A program made the position numbers and the translations under genes. The notes under the pieces are model-generated. The model had not been told where the DNA came from and did no database searches. It worked only from the letters and a program-made list of their open reading frames with translations. Below are positions 36,160-44,997 of a stretch of 64,000 nt of DNA, piece after piece (positions within the stretch are counted from its first letter, which is position 1; every line of letters begins with the position of its first letter). Origin of the DNA: Crenothrix sp. D3. Lineage in GTDB: Bacteria > Pseudomonadota > Gammaproteobacteria > Methylococcales > Methylomonadaceae. The stretch is from positions 156,707 to 220,706 of the forward strand of contig MBQZ01000040.1 of NCBI GenBank assembly GCA_002134785.1. Reading direction: 5' to 3'.

Positions 36160-37067
36160 TTGGCTGTCACCAAATCCATAAATAACTGCTCTAAGCGGTT
36201 GGTTTTATTTTTTAAACTCATGACTTTAATATTCTGGGCAGTTAATTGACTGAATAAATGATTAAGCCCGATTTCTTTAGGAATAGCGACATTCAGCACT
36301 TTGTCAGAAATTAACTCAATCTGGCAACCATCAATAATAGGTGCGCTGGTTAATGGCTCTGCTAAATCTAAAATAAAATGGTCAATATGCAGTCGCGCCA
36401 ATAAACTTGCCATATCAGAATGTTCCACAATGCGCCCTTCATCTATAATGGCGATATTACGGCACAGGCTTTCGGCTTCTTCTAAGTAATGGGTAGTTAA
36501 AATAATGGTTGTGCCTTGTTGATTAACTTCCTGCATCATTTTCCACATAGAACGGCGAATTTCGATGTCCACACCTGCGGTAGGTTCATCCAAAATTAAT
36601 AATTTAGGTGCGTGTACCATTGCGCGGGCAATCATGACACGGCGTTTCATACCCCCTGATAAACGTCTGGAAATGGTGTCGCGTTTGTCCCACAAATCCA
36701 TTTGCTTGAGACAGTGTTCAGTACGCTGTAACGCGAGTTTATGCGGTAGCCCGTAATAACCTGCTTGATTGAGAACGATGCTTTTTGCCGTATCGAATTG
36801 ATTAAAATTCACTTCTTGCGGTACGAGACCGATACAACTTTTAGCCAAATCCCGCTCGGTGTTTAAATCATGCCCAAAGACACTCACTGAACCGCTAGAG
36901 GCAGTGACTAAAGAGCTAATAATCCCAATTGCGGTGGATTTTCCTGCCCCATTAGGGCCTAATAGGGCAAAAAAATCACCCTCCTCTACAGTTAAATCAA
37001 TACCTTTTAATGCTTCAAAACCATTGCTATACGTTTTACGCAGATTGCAAAGAGATAGTGCTTTCAT
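36156..37067 (-). CDS. ABC transporter ATP-binding protein (YadG-like)
   Basis: A 303-residue ATPase with Walker A GPNGAGKST, signature LSGGMKRRVMIARA, Walker B LLILDEPTAGVD and switch HYLEEAE. VPQEVNFNQFDT marks the Q-loop. The C-terminal 70 residues are the usual extension. It forms an exporter with the next permease. The gene is preceded by a family B repeat at 37119-37210. Confidence 0.92.
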   Translation of the reverse strand: MKALSLCNLRKTYSNGFEALKGIDLTVEEGDFFALLGPNGAGKSTAIGIISSLVTASSGSVSVFGHDLNTERDLAKSCIGLVPQEVNFNQFDTAKSIVLNQAGYYGLPHKLALQRTEHCLKQMDLWDKRDTISRRLSGGMKRRVMIARAMVHAPKLLILDEPTAGVDIEIRRSMWKMMQEVNQQGTTIILTTHYLEEAESLCRNIAIIDEGRIVEHSDMASLLARLHIDHFILDLAEPLTSAPIIDGCQIELISDKVLNVAIPKEIGLNHLFSQLTAQNIKVMSLKNKTNRLEQLFMDLVTAK

Positions 37068-37118
37068 GAAATTATCACTTAACGATAGCCTTTAAATAAG
37101 TTAAATTACCCGTTCATT

Positions 37119-37210
37119 CGTAGGTTGGGTTAGCGTTAGCGTAACCCAACGTCTTTACGATAATTGTTGGGTTACGCTGTTCGACAAACTCACAGCTAAC
37201 TCAACCTACG
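37119..37210. repeat. Palindromic repeat family B, copy 3
   Basis: CGTAGGTTGGGTTAGCGTTA ... CTAACTCAACCTACG is an imperfect inverted repeat with internal GTAACCCAACG and GTTGGGTTACG arms and a TTCGACAAACTCACAGCT segment shared with family A. It lies between divergent ABC and ppx genes. Confidence 0.85.
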
Positions 37211-37266
37211 AAAAATTCTAGCGATTTTATCAGATAAAGTCGCTTCATAAATAAAACGGATCACTC

Positions 37267-38769
37267 GTGTTGAATAAAATACCCGAAATTGTTGCCGCAG
37301 TTGACTTAGGTTCTAATAGTTTTCACATGATTGTTTGTAGTCTAAAAGACGGTAAATTACAGACTATCGACCGCTTGAAAGAAACAGTTAGACTTGCTTC
37401 TGGTTTAGATCAAGACGATATGCTGGATAGCGTTACTCAAGACAGAGCCTTGGCTTGTTTGGAAAAGTTTGGGCAACGCATACGGCACTTTCCGCTGGGT
37501 AGTGTACGAATTGTCGGTACCAATACCCTGCGTACCGCTAAAAATGCACAACTGTTTCTTACCCAAGCAGAACAAGTCTTGAATCATCCTATTCATATTA
37601 TTTCGGGTATAGAAGAAGCCCGCTTAATTTATTTGGGAGTCGCTTACAGTTTAGGTAGTCAAGCGCAGTTACGCTTAGTAATGGATATAGGTGGCGGTAG
37701 CACTGAATACATTATTGGTACTGACAATCTACCTAAAGACAAAGAAAGTCTAAATATGGGCTGCGTAACAGTCAGTAATCGTTTTTTTAAAGACGGTGTG
37801 ATTGCCAAAAATTCGTTTGCAGAAGCTGTGTTATTTGCGCAACAACAACTAGAACCGTTTCAGAAAAAATTTCAGCGCGGTAATTGGGATCAAGCAATTG
37901 GTGCATCGGGTAGTTTACGTTCTATTGCTAAAGTATTAAAAGCTAAGAACTGGAGTAATAACGGCATCACCAAAGCAGGTTTAGAGCTATTGGTTACGCG
38001 CATTCAGCAATGTACACATATTAACGAGCTGCTTTGCTTACCCGAACTTGATACAGAAAGGCTACCTGTGTTTGTCGGCGGCGTTGCCATTGTTTACGCC
38101 ACGTTTAAGAGTTTAGGCATTGAGCAAATGACAGTAGCTGATGGCGCGTTACGCGAAGGGCTGATACAAGATTTATTGGGACGACTAGATAATCATGATG
38201 TGCGTGCTAGTACGGTACAAATGTTAGCTAAGCGTTATCGCACCGATGAAGACCACGCCGCGCGTATTAAACAAACGCTGAACACCTTGCTTGCGCAGTT
38301 AAGCAAAAAAGCGAGTTGGGCTAAAGACGAAAACGCGGTGCAGTTTTTGCAGTGGGCGGCTGATTTGCACGAAATAGGCATTGACATTGCGCACAATCAA
38401 TACCATAAGCACAGTGCTTATCTGATTGAAAATGGTGATTTAGCAGGTTTTTCTCGGCAAGATCAAATTCTATTATCGACGATTGTCCGCTTGCATCGCC
38501 GTAAATTTTCCCCCGCGCTTTTTATTGACTTACCTGCTCCTTGGAATAAACAGGCAATGGTGCTAACACTTATTTTACGATTAGCAATTTTGTTACATCG
38601 TAATCGTGATGAACAACCATTACCTGCCTTTAAAATAGCGATGAACAAAGTAACTATTAATCTCAAATTTTCTGCCACTTGGCTGAGTCAATCACCACTC
38701 ACTTATGCTGACTTACTGCAAGAGGCCGAGTATCTCAAAACCGCTGGATACAAACTGGAGTTTTGTTAA
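37267..38769 (+). CDS. ppx: Exopolyphosphatase / pppGpp phosphatase (Ppx/GppA)
   Basis: A 500-residue ASKHA-fold phosphatase that hydrolyses polyphosphate or pppGpp. It shows VAAVDLGSNSFHMIV, SGIEEARLIYLGV, LVMDIGGGSTEYII, GASGSLRSIAKVLKA and a C-terminal HD-like domain with LHEIGIDIAHNQYHKHSAYL. The start is GTG (a TTG follows). Ppx and GppA cannot be told apart reliably from sequence; the length favours Ppx. Confidence 0.9.
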   Translation: MLNKIPEIVAAVDLGSNSFHMIVCSLKDGKLQTIDRLKETVRLASGLDQDDMLDSVTQDRALACLEKFGQRIRHFPLGSVRIVGTNTLRTAKNAQLFLTQAEQVLNHPIHIISGIEEARLIYLGVAYSLGSQAQLRLVMDIGGGSTEYIIGTDNLPKDKESLNMGCVTVSNRFFKDGVIAKNSFAEAVLFAQQQLEPFQKKFQRGNWDQAIGASGSLRSIAKVLKAKNWSNNGITKAGLELLVTRIQQCTHINELLCLPELDTERLPVFVGGVAIVYATFKSLGIEQMTVADGALREGLIQDLLGRLDNHDVRASTVQMLAKRYRTDEDHAARIKQTLNTLLAQLSKKASWAKDENAVQFLQWAADLHEIGIDIAHNQYHKHSAYLIENGDLAGFSRQDQILLSTIVRLHRRKFSPALFIDLPAPWNKQAMVLTLILRLAILLHRNRDEQPLPAFKIAMNKVTINLKFSATWLSQSPLTYADLLQEAEYLKTAGYKLEFC

Positions 38770-38778
38770 GCCACACTC

Positions 38779-40041
38779 ATGAAAAGTTTATTACACATTT
38801 TTATAGTGTTACTGTGCGCATTAATACTGCTTTGTACCTTATTGCTTGTTTTTGGTGTCAGCGACACCCCAGAGCTTGAATTAGATTGGTCGCTAACGCG
38901 TGATGACATTATTAGAGCGAAAAAAATTCTGCATGAAGGGGCTAAAACTAAACCTGATGAAATTGCTACCATTGAATTAAGTCATGCTGATCTTAATCTG
39001 GCTGCTAATTATTTATTAAATCGTTACAGCAAAAGTGTGGTGCAAATTTCACTGAAAGAAAATAAACTAAAATTTGTGGTGACGACCACCTTACCCGACA
39101 ACAGATTGGGTAAATATTTAAATGTTACCTTGAGATTGGGCAATGAAGAAGGCAATCAGCTACCGACTATTACCAAATTTAAAGCAGGGAAATTATTAAT
39201 CCCCGCAAAAATAGCGGGTTTTATGATAAATACCGCGATTGAACACAGTGCGTTGAACAACTATTTCATCTTAGCCACTCACCCGATACAAGGCATTAAA
39301 ATTGATTCAGAAAAAATAACCATTACTTATTTTTCTAACCTTACTACCTTAATACAGGCACGAAACGTATTAACGCGGACTGATAACGGTTCTGAACTTA
39401 GTATTTATCAACAAAAAATAGCGGATATTATTGCGCATCATAATGGCGAATGGCGGTTGTCGCTGGCGGACTTATTGAAACCGTTGTTTGAAATTGCTTA
39501 TTTACGCTCTACTCCTGACAACGCTATCGAAGAAAATAGGCTAGTGATTATAGCGGCTAATGATTATGTTAATAAAAAAGAAACCAAGCAATTTTTATCC
39601 ACATCAAAACCTACACAAGGCAAACAATATGTGGCTTTTTTATACAAACGTAGCGATTTGGCGCAACATTTTATTGGTTCTGCTGCACTGACAGCATCGG
39701 TTGATGATCAAGTTGCCAAAGTTGTTGGTGAAGAAAAAGAACTAAGCGATGCACAAGGCGGCAGCGGATTTAGCTTTGTCGATTTAGCTGCCGATAAAGC
39801 AGGCACGCGATTTGGTGAACTAGCCACGTTTAGCCCTGAAAGTGCGCGTAAATTACAACTTGCTATGACAAAGATAAAAGATTACACAGACTTTATGCCC
39901 GACCCAAGGGATTTGCCTGAAAAAATGAATGAAGCAGAGTTTAAAAGTCGGTATGAATCAATTGATAGCGTCGCTTATCAAGAACTGTCGAAAAAAATTG
40001 ATGCGCGGATAGCTGCAATACCGCTTTATAAGGCGAACTAA
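38779..40041 (+). CDS. Hypothetical membrane-anchored protein
   Basis: I do not recognise this 420-residue protein. It has one N-terminal membrane helix (LLHIFIVLLCALILLCTLLL) and a long soluble region, presumably periplasmic. Features are IELSHADLNLAANYLLNRY, a beta-rich middle and a later part with QGKQYVAFLYKRSDLAQHFI and GGSGFSFVDLAADKAGTRFG. It begins ten bases after ppx and may share its transcript. A role in the envelope is only a guess. Confidence 0.7.
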   Translation: MKSLLHIFIVLLCALILLCTLLLVFGVSDTPELELDWSLTRDDIIRAKKILHEGAKTKPDEIATIELSHADLNLAANYLLNRYSKSVVQISLKENKLKFVVTTTLPDNRLGKYLNVTLRLGNEEGNQLPTITKFKAGKLLIPAKIAGFMINTAIEHSALNNYFILATHPIQGIKIDSEKITITYFSNLTTLIQARNVLTRTDNGSELSIYQQKIADIIAHHNGEWRLSLADLLKPLFEIAYLRSTPDNAIEENRLVIIAANDYVNKKETKQFLSTSKPTQGKQYVAFLYKRSDLAQHFIGSAALTASVDDQVAKVVGEEKELSDAQGGSGFSFVDLAADKAGTRFGELATFSPESARKLQLAMTKIKDYTDFMPDPRDLPEKMNEAEFKSRYESIDSVAYQELSKKIDARIAAIPLYKAN

Positions 40042-40068
40042 CTAACCGATGTTACACATCAACCCACT

Positions 40069-40200
40069 GTCTTAAGTTAAGGATTTTCCGTTCGACCTGA
40101 GCTTATCGAAGCCTGTCATGAACTTGTCGAATGAAAAATCCGAAGCCCCAAGTTAAGTCGTTCATGCTTCGACAAGCTCAGCACGAACGGCTTAACTTAA
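40069..40200. repeat. Palindromic repeat family A, copy 4
   Basis: CTTAAGTTAAGGATTTTCCG ... GAACGGCTTAACTTAA with an inner GTTCATGCTTCGACAAGCTC segment. Compared with copies 1 and 5 it has an extra ATCGAAGCCTGTCATGAACT segment. Its right end is cut by the transposon remnant at 40201. Confidence 0.85.
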
Positions 40201-40818
40201 CCTGATTAGCAAAATTCTTCAGCTTGGCGAAGCCAAGTTGCAGAACGGAGTTTACTGGTAACGGCGGCACACGCAGGTGCATGGGAGGCGTATCAAGCTA
40301 AATTCTGTTATTTCCTTCGGTTTGCGACCGCCTGCAACAATGGCTTTGCGGGCAAAACCTGAAACAGGAGCCATTTTGAGGTACATCGGATGCCCTTCGG
40401 TATTAAGCGAAACCGCCGCATCAAAGCCAGAGCTGATAAGCCCGTCTTGGCTTGACTGACCAAGTAGATTGCCAAAAACCAGCGGGGCAGTGCCAAATGG
40501 GTACTGTGAAACAACAACGTCCACGCAATCAGCGATGTCTGCCCCCGACAATCCTTACATTGAAAGGTCTTATGCTTCCTGCCCTTAAGCACATAATGAC
40601 CTGCTTCACCGCAAGCGGGACAACAAAAACCTTGATGCCAGCGTACACTCTCTAGCGCGGCTTCGCATTGCGCCTCAGTGCCATATTGTTTAAGAAACGA
40701 GGGCAACGATAAGCCCGCTTGGAATGGGATGCCATTCATTGCCATGACCAGTACTCCTCTATTTGTTGCTAGTTAGTATGCGCCTTCTGAATTGTGCTGA
40801 TGAATCTTGCTAATCAGG
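40201..40818. mobile_element. Internally deleted IS1595-type element
   Basis: Inverted ends CCTGATTAGCAAAATTCTTC (40201) and, read on the other strand, CCTGATTAGCAAGATTCATC (ending 40818) match at 21 of 23 positions. Between them lies a broken transposase. The element sits exactly at the right end of family A copy 4, where the usual TGGCAGTGAC is missing. I see no clear target duplication. Confidence 0.82.
40252..40745 (-). pseudogene. IS1595-family transposase remnant
   Basis: The N-terminus is typical: FLKQYGTEAQCEAALESVRW, a zinc ribbon CCPACG...CKDC, then TSLIAWTLLFHSTHLALPRW. After LSALAL the frame breaks. A later part of the transposase (GHPMYLKMAPVSGFARKAIV) appears in another frame at about 40300-40390. 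The helix-turn-helix region and the first catalytic Asp are deleted and no DDE core remains, so it is inactive. Confidence 0.85.
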
Positions 40819-40949
40819 AAGAAAGATACTGTACTCATTCGTAACCTAACATCACGATTTAAACTGATATGATAATCTGTCGCGTTAATGCTTTCTTTTT
40901 GTGTAAAATGATGAACCACGATGTACTACATCACTGAAATAATCTAATC

Positions 40950-41327
40950 ATGAATGAAAAAAATAATATAGTCGTTGAAGCGAATCCCTTTTTTATTGCT
41001 GAACAATCTGAACCTAATAAAGGGCGTTATGTGTTTGCTTACACCATCACCATTACTAATGAGGGAGCGGTGTCGGCAAAATTATTGCATCGTCATTGGT
41101 TAATTACGGATGCCAATGGTAAAGTGCAAGAAGTGCAAGGCGAGGGTGTTATTGGTGAGCAACCTTATCTTAAACCAGGTGAAACGTTTCGTTATACCAG
41201 CGGTGCAATATTAGAAACCCCTGTCGGTATTATGCAGGGTCACTACACTATGCACTCTGACGATGGTGATGATTTTAACGCGACCATTCCACAATTTACT
41301 TTATCTATCCCCAGAGTTTTACATTAA
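40950..41327 (+). CDS. apaG: ApaG protein
   Basis: A 125-residue fibronectin III-like protein with the family core [38 protein letters not shown] and [20 protein letters not shown]. ApaG binds nucleotides or pyrophosphate in some species; its function is unsettled. It lies four bases before apaH, the order found in most gammaproteobacteria. Confidence 0.95.
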   Translation: MNEKNNIVVEANPFFIAEQSEPNKGRYVFAYTITITNEGAVSAKLLHRHWLITDANGKVQEVQGEGVIGEQPYLKPGETFRYTSGAILETPVGIMQGHYTMHSDDGDDFNATIPQFTLSIPRVLH

Positions 41328-41331
41328 TTAA

Positions 41332-42177
41332 ATGTCTATTTACGCTATTGGTGATATTCAAGGCTGTTTTGATGATTTATTAAGACTACTTGATGCAATT
41401 GCTTTTGATGAACAGTCCGACCAACTTTGGTTTGCGGGTGATTTAGTCAATCGCGGGCCTAAATCTTTAGAAACCCTGCGTTTTGTTAAATCACTAGGCA
41501 ACTCAGCCATCACGGTACTGGGTAATCATGATATGCACTTGCTGGCAGCCTCGTGTATGGATAGCGTAACGCGTAAAAAAGACGCACTCAACCCAGTGCT
41601 AGAAGCACCTGATAGACAAGAATTAATTGACTGGCTTAGGCATCAACCCTTGTTTCACCACAATGATGATTTTTGTTTAGTTCATGCTGGGTTGCCACCG
41701 CAATGGGATTTCAAAAAAACTCAAAAAATGGCGTTCATAGCGGAACAAGCCTTAAGACGACCTGATTATCATCTATTTCTAAAACAAATGTATGGTAACA
41801 AACCTAATGTGTGGTCATCTAACCTGAAAGGTACGCCCCGATTACGCTTCATTATTAACTGCTTTACTCGAATGCGCTATTGCGATGCTGAAGGTCGCTT
41901 GGATTTTACCAATAGTGGGGCATTAGGCTCTCAACCTGAAAACTTGCTACCGTGGTTTACCGTGCCTAATCGTAAAAATGCTGATATGCGTATCATCTTC
42001 GGTCACTGGTCTACACTCGGCTATTATGAAGGCCCCAACTGTTACGCCATTGATACGGGTTGTTTATGGGGCGGTCAATTGACAGCCTTAAAATTAGATA
42101 ATCCCGTACAACGCATCAGCATTGACTGCGTGGGCTTTAAAAAACCCAATAAAATCGTATTACCCATCCCGCTCTGA
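41332..42177 (+). CDS. apaH: Symmetrical bis(5'-nucleosyl)-tetraphosphatase
   Basis: ApaH splits Ap4A into two ADP and removes Np4 caps from RNA. The 281-residue metallophosphatase has all signature motifs: GDIQGCFDDLLRLL, GDLVNRGPKSLE, GNHDMHLLA, VHAGLPPQWD and GHWSTLGYYEGPNCYAIDTG. It is co-transcribed with apaG. Confidence 0.96.
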   Translation: MSIYAIGDIQGCFDDLLRLLDAIAFDEQSDQLWFAGDLVNRGPKSLETLRFVKSLGNSAITVLGNHDMHLLAASCMDSVTRKKDALNPVLEAPDRQELIDWLRHQPLFHHNDDFCLVHAGLPPQWDFKKTQKMAFIAEQALRRPDYHLFLKQMYGNKPNVWSSNLKGTPRLRFIINCFTRMRYCDAEGRLDFTNSGALGSQPENLLPWFTVPNRKNADMRIIFGHWSTLGYYEGPNCYAIDTGCLWGGQLTALKLDNPVQRISIDCVGFKKPNKIVLPIPL

Positions 42178-42437
42178 TTGCTTAATTATGCGTTGCAATA
42201 CATCGCCTAGCCTCGCTTATTTATCGCAGATATTTACGCGTGATTTATTAAACTATGTTATTTAACTGAACATCATTCCGTCATATCACTCACTTTTTCA
42301 TAAAAATCCGCCATTTTTCATTTTTCAGAGCGTTTTAGTCGGTAAATAGCAGTATCTGTTGTTTTGGCATAAATTTTGCTTTTATTATTGCTCAATTGCT
42401 ACAAACTGTATAAAAAATACAACAACAGAGGAAAATT
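42178..42437. other. Intergenic region with TBDR promoter
   Basis: Some 260 bases, AT-rich, with no open frame. It contains the candidate sigma-54 promoter at 42365-42380 and AGAGGAAA just before the receptor ATG. I see no Fur-box-like palindrome. Confidence 0.6.
42365..42380 (+). promoter_or_regulatory. Candidate sigma-54 promoter for the TBDR locus
   Basis: TGGCATAAATTTTGCT matches the -24 GG and -12 GC elements with consensus spacing; only position 6 of TGGCAC differs. It lies 58 bases upstream of the receptor start. TBDR genes are more often Fur- or sigma-factor-controlled, so sigma-54 use would be unusual. Confidence 0.55.
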
Positions 42438-44885
42438 ATGAAAAAAATCGCCTTATTGCTGGGTGTGGGTTATTTGAGCGGTGCGATAGCCGCTGAGCCT
42501 GTCCAATCTAACATCATTACTGCAAACAAATCATCGGCTGCAACTGATAAAGCTAAAGAAATGCCCGAAATGACAGTAACAGATACCTTTGCTAGGGATA
42601 AAGATGCCGAAGCATTGCGATTATTTCCTAATACCAGCAAAGCAACACCGACTTACAAAATTGATGCCGAAGATATTAAAACCACAGTCAATGCCACTAC
42701 GGTTGAAGATACGATTCGTTATGCACCGGGTGTATTAATCCGCAAACGCTACATGGGTGATCCTAACGGCACATTGGGTATTAGAAGTTCAAATTCTTTT
42801 CAAACCGCGCATTCAATGGTTTACGGTGATGGAATGCCGTTACACAATCCGTTGCGTACCTCGTTTAGCGGCGCACCACGCTGGTCAATGGTTTCACCTA
42901 GCGAAATTGAATCTTCCGAAGTGCTTTATGGACCATTTTCCGCACAATACAGCGGTAACTCTATGGGTGGCGTAGTGAACCTCATCACCAAAATGCCTGA
43001 AAAATTTGAAGCCGAATTCGATGCAATGGGGATGTTCCAAACCATGCACCGTTCAGGGCGCAATGAAACCTTATCGGGTTTTAAAACCTTTCTTTCAGCA
43101 GGCGACCGCTTTGATAAGTTCAGTATTTGGGGTTCTTATAATCATCTGGAAAACGAAGGTCAGCCACAAACGATCAATGCTGCCGCTCAAACCACGCCAG
43201 TCATTGGCACAGCGGCACAAAGAACCGCACAAGCCGCACTGGGTAGAGTAACAGGCGGTGAAAATTATCAACTCGCTACCGCCGCACCTGCCATTGCTTA
43301 CGGTGATATTGGTACGTCTCAACCCATTACTGATTTGTATAAAATGAAAATGGGCTATGACTTTACCGACGATTTACAAGGTCGCTTCACCTTCGCGTAT
43401 GAAAATCGGCAAGATACCGTTGATAATCCCAATAGCTTGCTAAAAAATGCCAATGGCACAACTAACTGGGGCGGCGCAACGGCGGCAACAGCAGCCAATC
43501 CTAATGGCGGTGGTTTGTCTGCAAATACCAGCTATTACGACGCATTATTTAATAAAAACATCGTCGTTCCAGGTTCAGTATTTGGTGTCAGCACCACAGA
43601 ACGCAACGCCTTTAACTACGGTTTGAGTTTAAAAGGCAAAATATCCACCAACTGGAAAATTGATACCACCGCCAGTTATTACGATGCTAAAAATCAATCA
43701 ATCAGTTCAAACCTCAATCCTAACCACCCGCTCAATCAAAACAAAGGTCAGGTGGTTGATGAAAAACCGTGGTGGGCTTCGTATGATTTAAAACTTGCCA
43801 CCGATAAATTTTTAGGACGTGATGATTTGTCGTTTATGGGCGGTTATCAATTTAACCACGCTACGCTGGGTCTTAAAACTTATAACAGTAACAATTATGC
43901 GGCAGGGACTACCAGCGCGTTAACCAATGACAATGCAGGCACGACTCAAACCAACGCGATATTCTCACAGATGGAATGGCGGTTTTTGCCCGATTGGAGT
44001 GTGATGGCAGGCGCACGTTATGACTACTGGCAAACGATGGATGCCCATGTCTATGATTACACGCTACCTGCTACGTCAAAATTACGCATTCAAAACTATG
44101 AAAACCGTGATGCGTCACGCGTGTCGCCAAAAGCGTCAATTGAATTCACCCCCAACAACTGGACATTCCGTTATTCATTCTCTAAAGCCTATCGTTTTCC
44201 GATTGCCGAAGAAATGTACAGCAGTCAGTCTAGGCTAAACAGTCAAACCATTGCCTATCCTGGTTTAGGTCCTGAGCATGGCATATTTAATAACTTCATG
44301 GTGCAGTACGAGATTCCCAGAGGTTATCTGCGTGCCAATATTTTCTACGATAAAGTCGGCGATGAAATTGCTAATACGCAACAAACCATTAATGGTCAAA
44401 CCACCACCGCCTTTTTACCCATTGACCAAACCAGAACCATTGGTGTTGATTTAACCTATCAACAAAGTGACGTGTTCAAATTGCCTGTTGATTTGATGTT
44501 CAACACCACGATTATGGATAAAGAAATCAGCAAAAATGGACGCAACCCGATATTAGTCGGCAATCAGTGGGATCGTGTGCCACGTCTACAAATTAACGGC
44601 ACAGCGACTTACCACATTATGCCTGTATGGGATGGTTCGGTCGGCGTTCGCTATCGCAGTGATTCCTTCCAAACCTTAACCAATACTGACGTTGCCAGCC
44701 AAGTTATGGGAGGCACCGATGAATCAACGTTTGTCGATTTAAAAACCGTTTATAAACTGCCTGTTTATAAGGGTTTAAAAAGCAGTGTCTCAGCGGGTAT
44801 CGACAACGTATTCAATGTCAATGCCTTTGAAAACCACCCTTATCCACAACGTTCTTATTTTGTGAACGCGTCGTTTAAATATTAA
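42438..44885 (+). CDS. TonB-dependent outer-membrane receptor
   Basis: The 815-residue protein is a close paralogue of the receptor at 15818-18238. It has the signal peptide MKKIALLLGVGYLSGAIAAE, TonB-box-like EMPEMTVTD, plug with TVEDTIRYAPGVLIRKRYMG and LYGPFSAQYSGNSMGGVVNL, and a barrel ending VNASFKY. The two differ mostly in barrel loops. This copy heads a second locus with another TBDR and two Asp-box lipoproteins and may be transcribed from the sigma-54-like promoter upstream. Confidence 0.93.
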   Translation: MKKIALLLGVGYLSGAIAAEPVQSNIITANKSSAATDKAKEMPEMTVTDTFARDKDAEALRLFPNTSKATPTYKIDAEDIKTTVNATTVEDTIRYAPGVLIRKRYMGDPNGTLGIRSSNSFQTAHSMVYGDGMPLHNPLRTSFSGAPRWSMVSPSEIESSEVLYGPFSAQYSGNSMGGVVNLITKMPEKFEAEFDAMGMFQTMHRSGRNETLSGFKTFLSAGDRFDKFSIWGSYNHLENEGQPQTINAAAQTTPVIGTAAQRTAQAALGRVTGGENYQLATAAPAIAYGDIGTSQPITDLYKMKMGYDFTDDLQGRFTFAYENRQDTVDNPNSLLKNANGTTNWGGATAATAANPNGGGLSANTSYYDALFNKNIVVPGSVFGVSTTERNAFNYGLSLKGKISTNWKIDTTASYYDAKNQSISSNLNPNHPLNQNKGQVVDEKPWWASYDLKLATDKFLGRDDLSFMGGYQFNHATLGLKTYNSNNYAAGTTSALTNDNAGTTQTNAIFSQMEWRFLPDWSVMAGARYDYWQTMDAHVYDYTLPATSKLRIQNYENRDASRVSPKASIEFTPNNWTFRYSFSKAYRFPIAEEMYSSQSRLNSQTIAYPGLGPEHGIFNNFMVQYEIPRGYLRANIFYDKVGDEIANTQQTINGQTTTAFLPIDQTRTIGVDLTYQQSDVFKLPVDLMFNTTIMDKEISKNGRNPILVGNQWDRVPRLQINGTATYHIMPVWDGSVGVRYRSDSFQTLTNTDVASQVMGGTDESTFVDLKTVYKLPVYKGLKSSVSAGIDNVFNVNAFENHPYPQRSYFVNASFKY

Positions 44886-44888
44886 TAG

Positions 44889-44970
44889 CGTAGCTTGGGT
44901 TGTCGTCTTTTTGGCAACCCAACATTTTCTAAAATTCGTTGGGTTGCGAAAGAGCCGCCACCCAGCCTAC
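44889..44970. repeat. Palindromic repeat family B, copy 4
   Basis: CGTAGCTTGGGTTGTCGTCT ... CGCCACCCAGCCTAC with internal GGCAACCCAACA / TGGGTTGCG arms. It lies between the two receptor genes. Confidence 0.8.
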
Positions 44971-44997
44971 AAAACTATAATTAAAACCGAGAGATAT

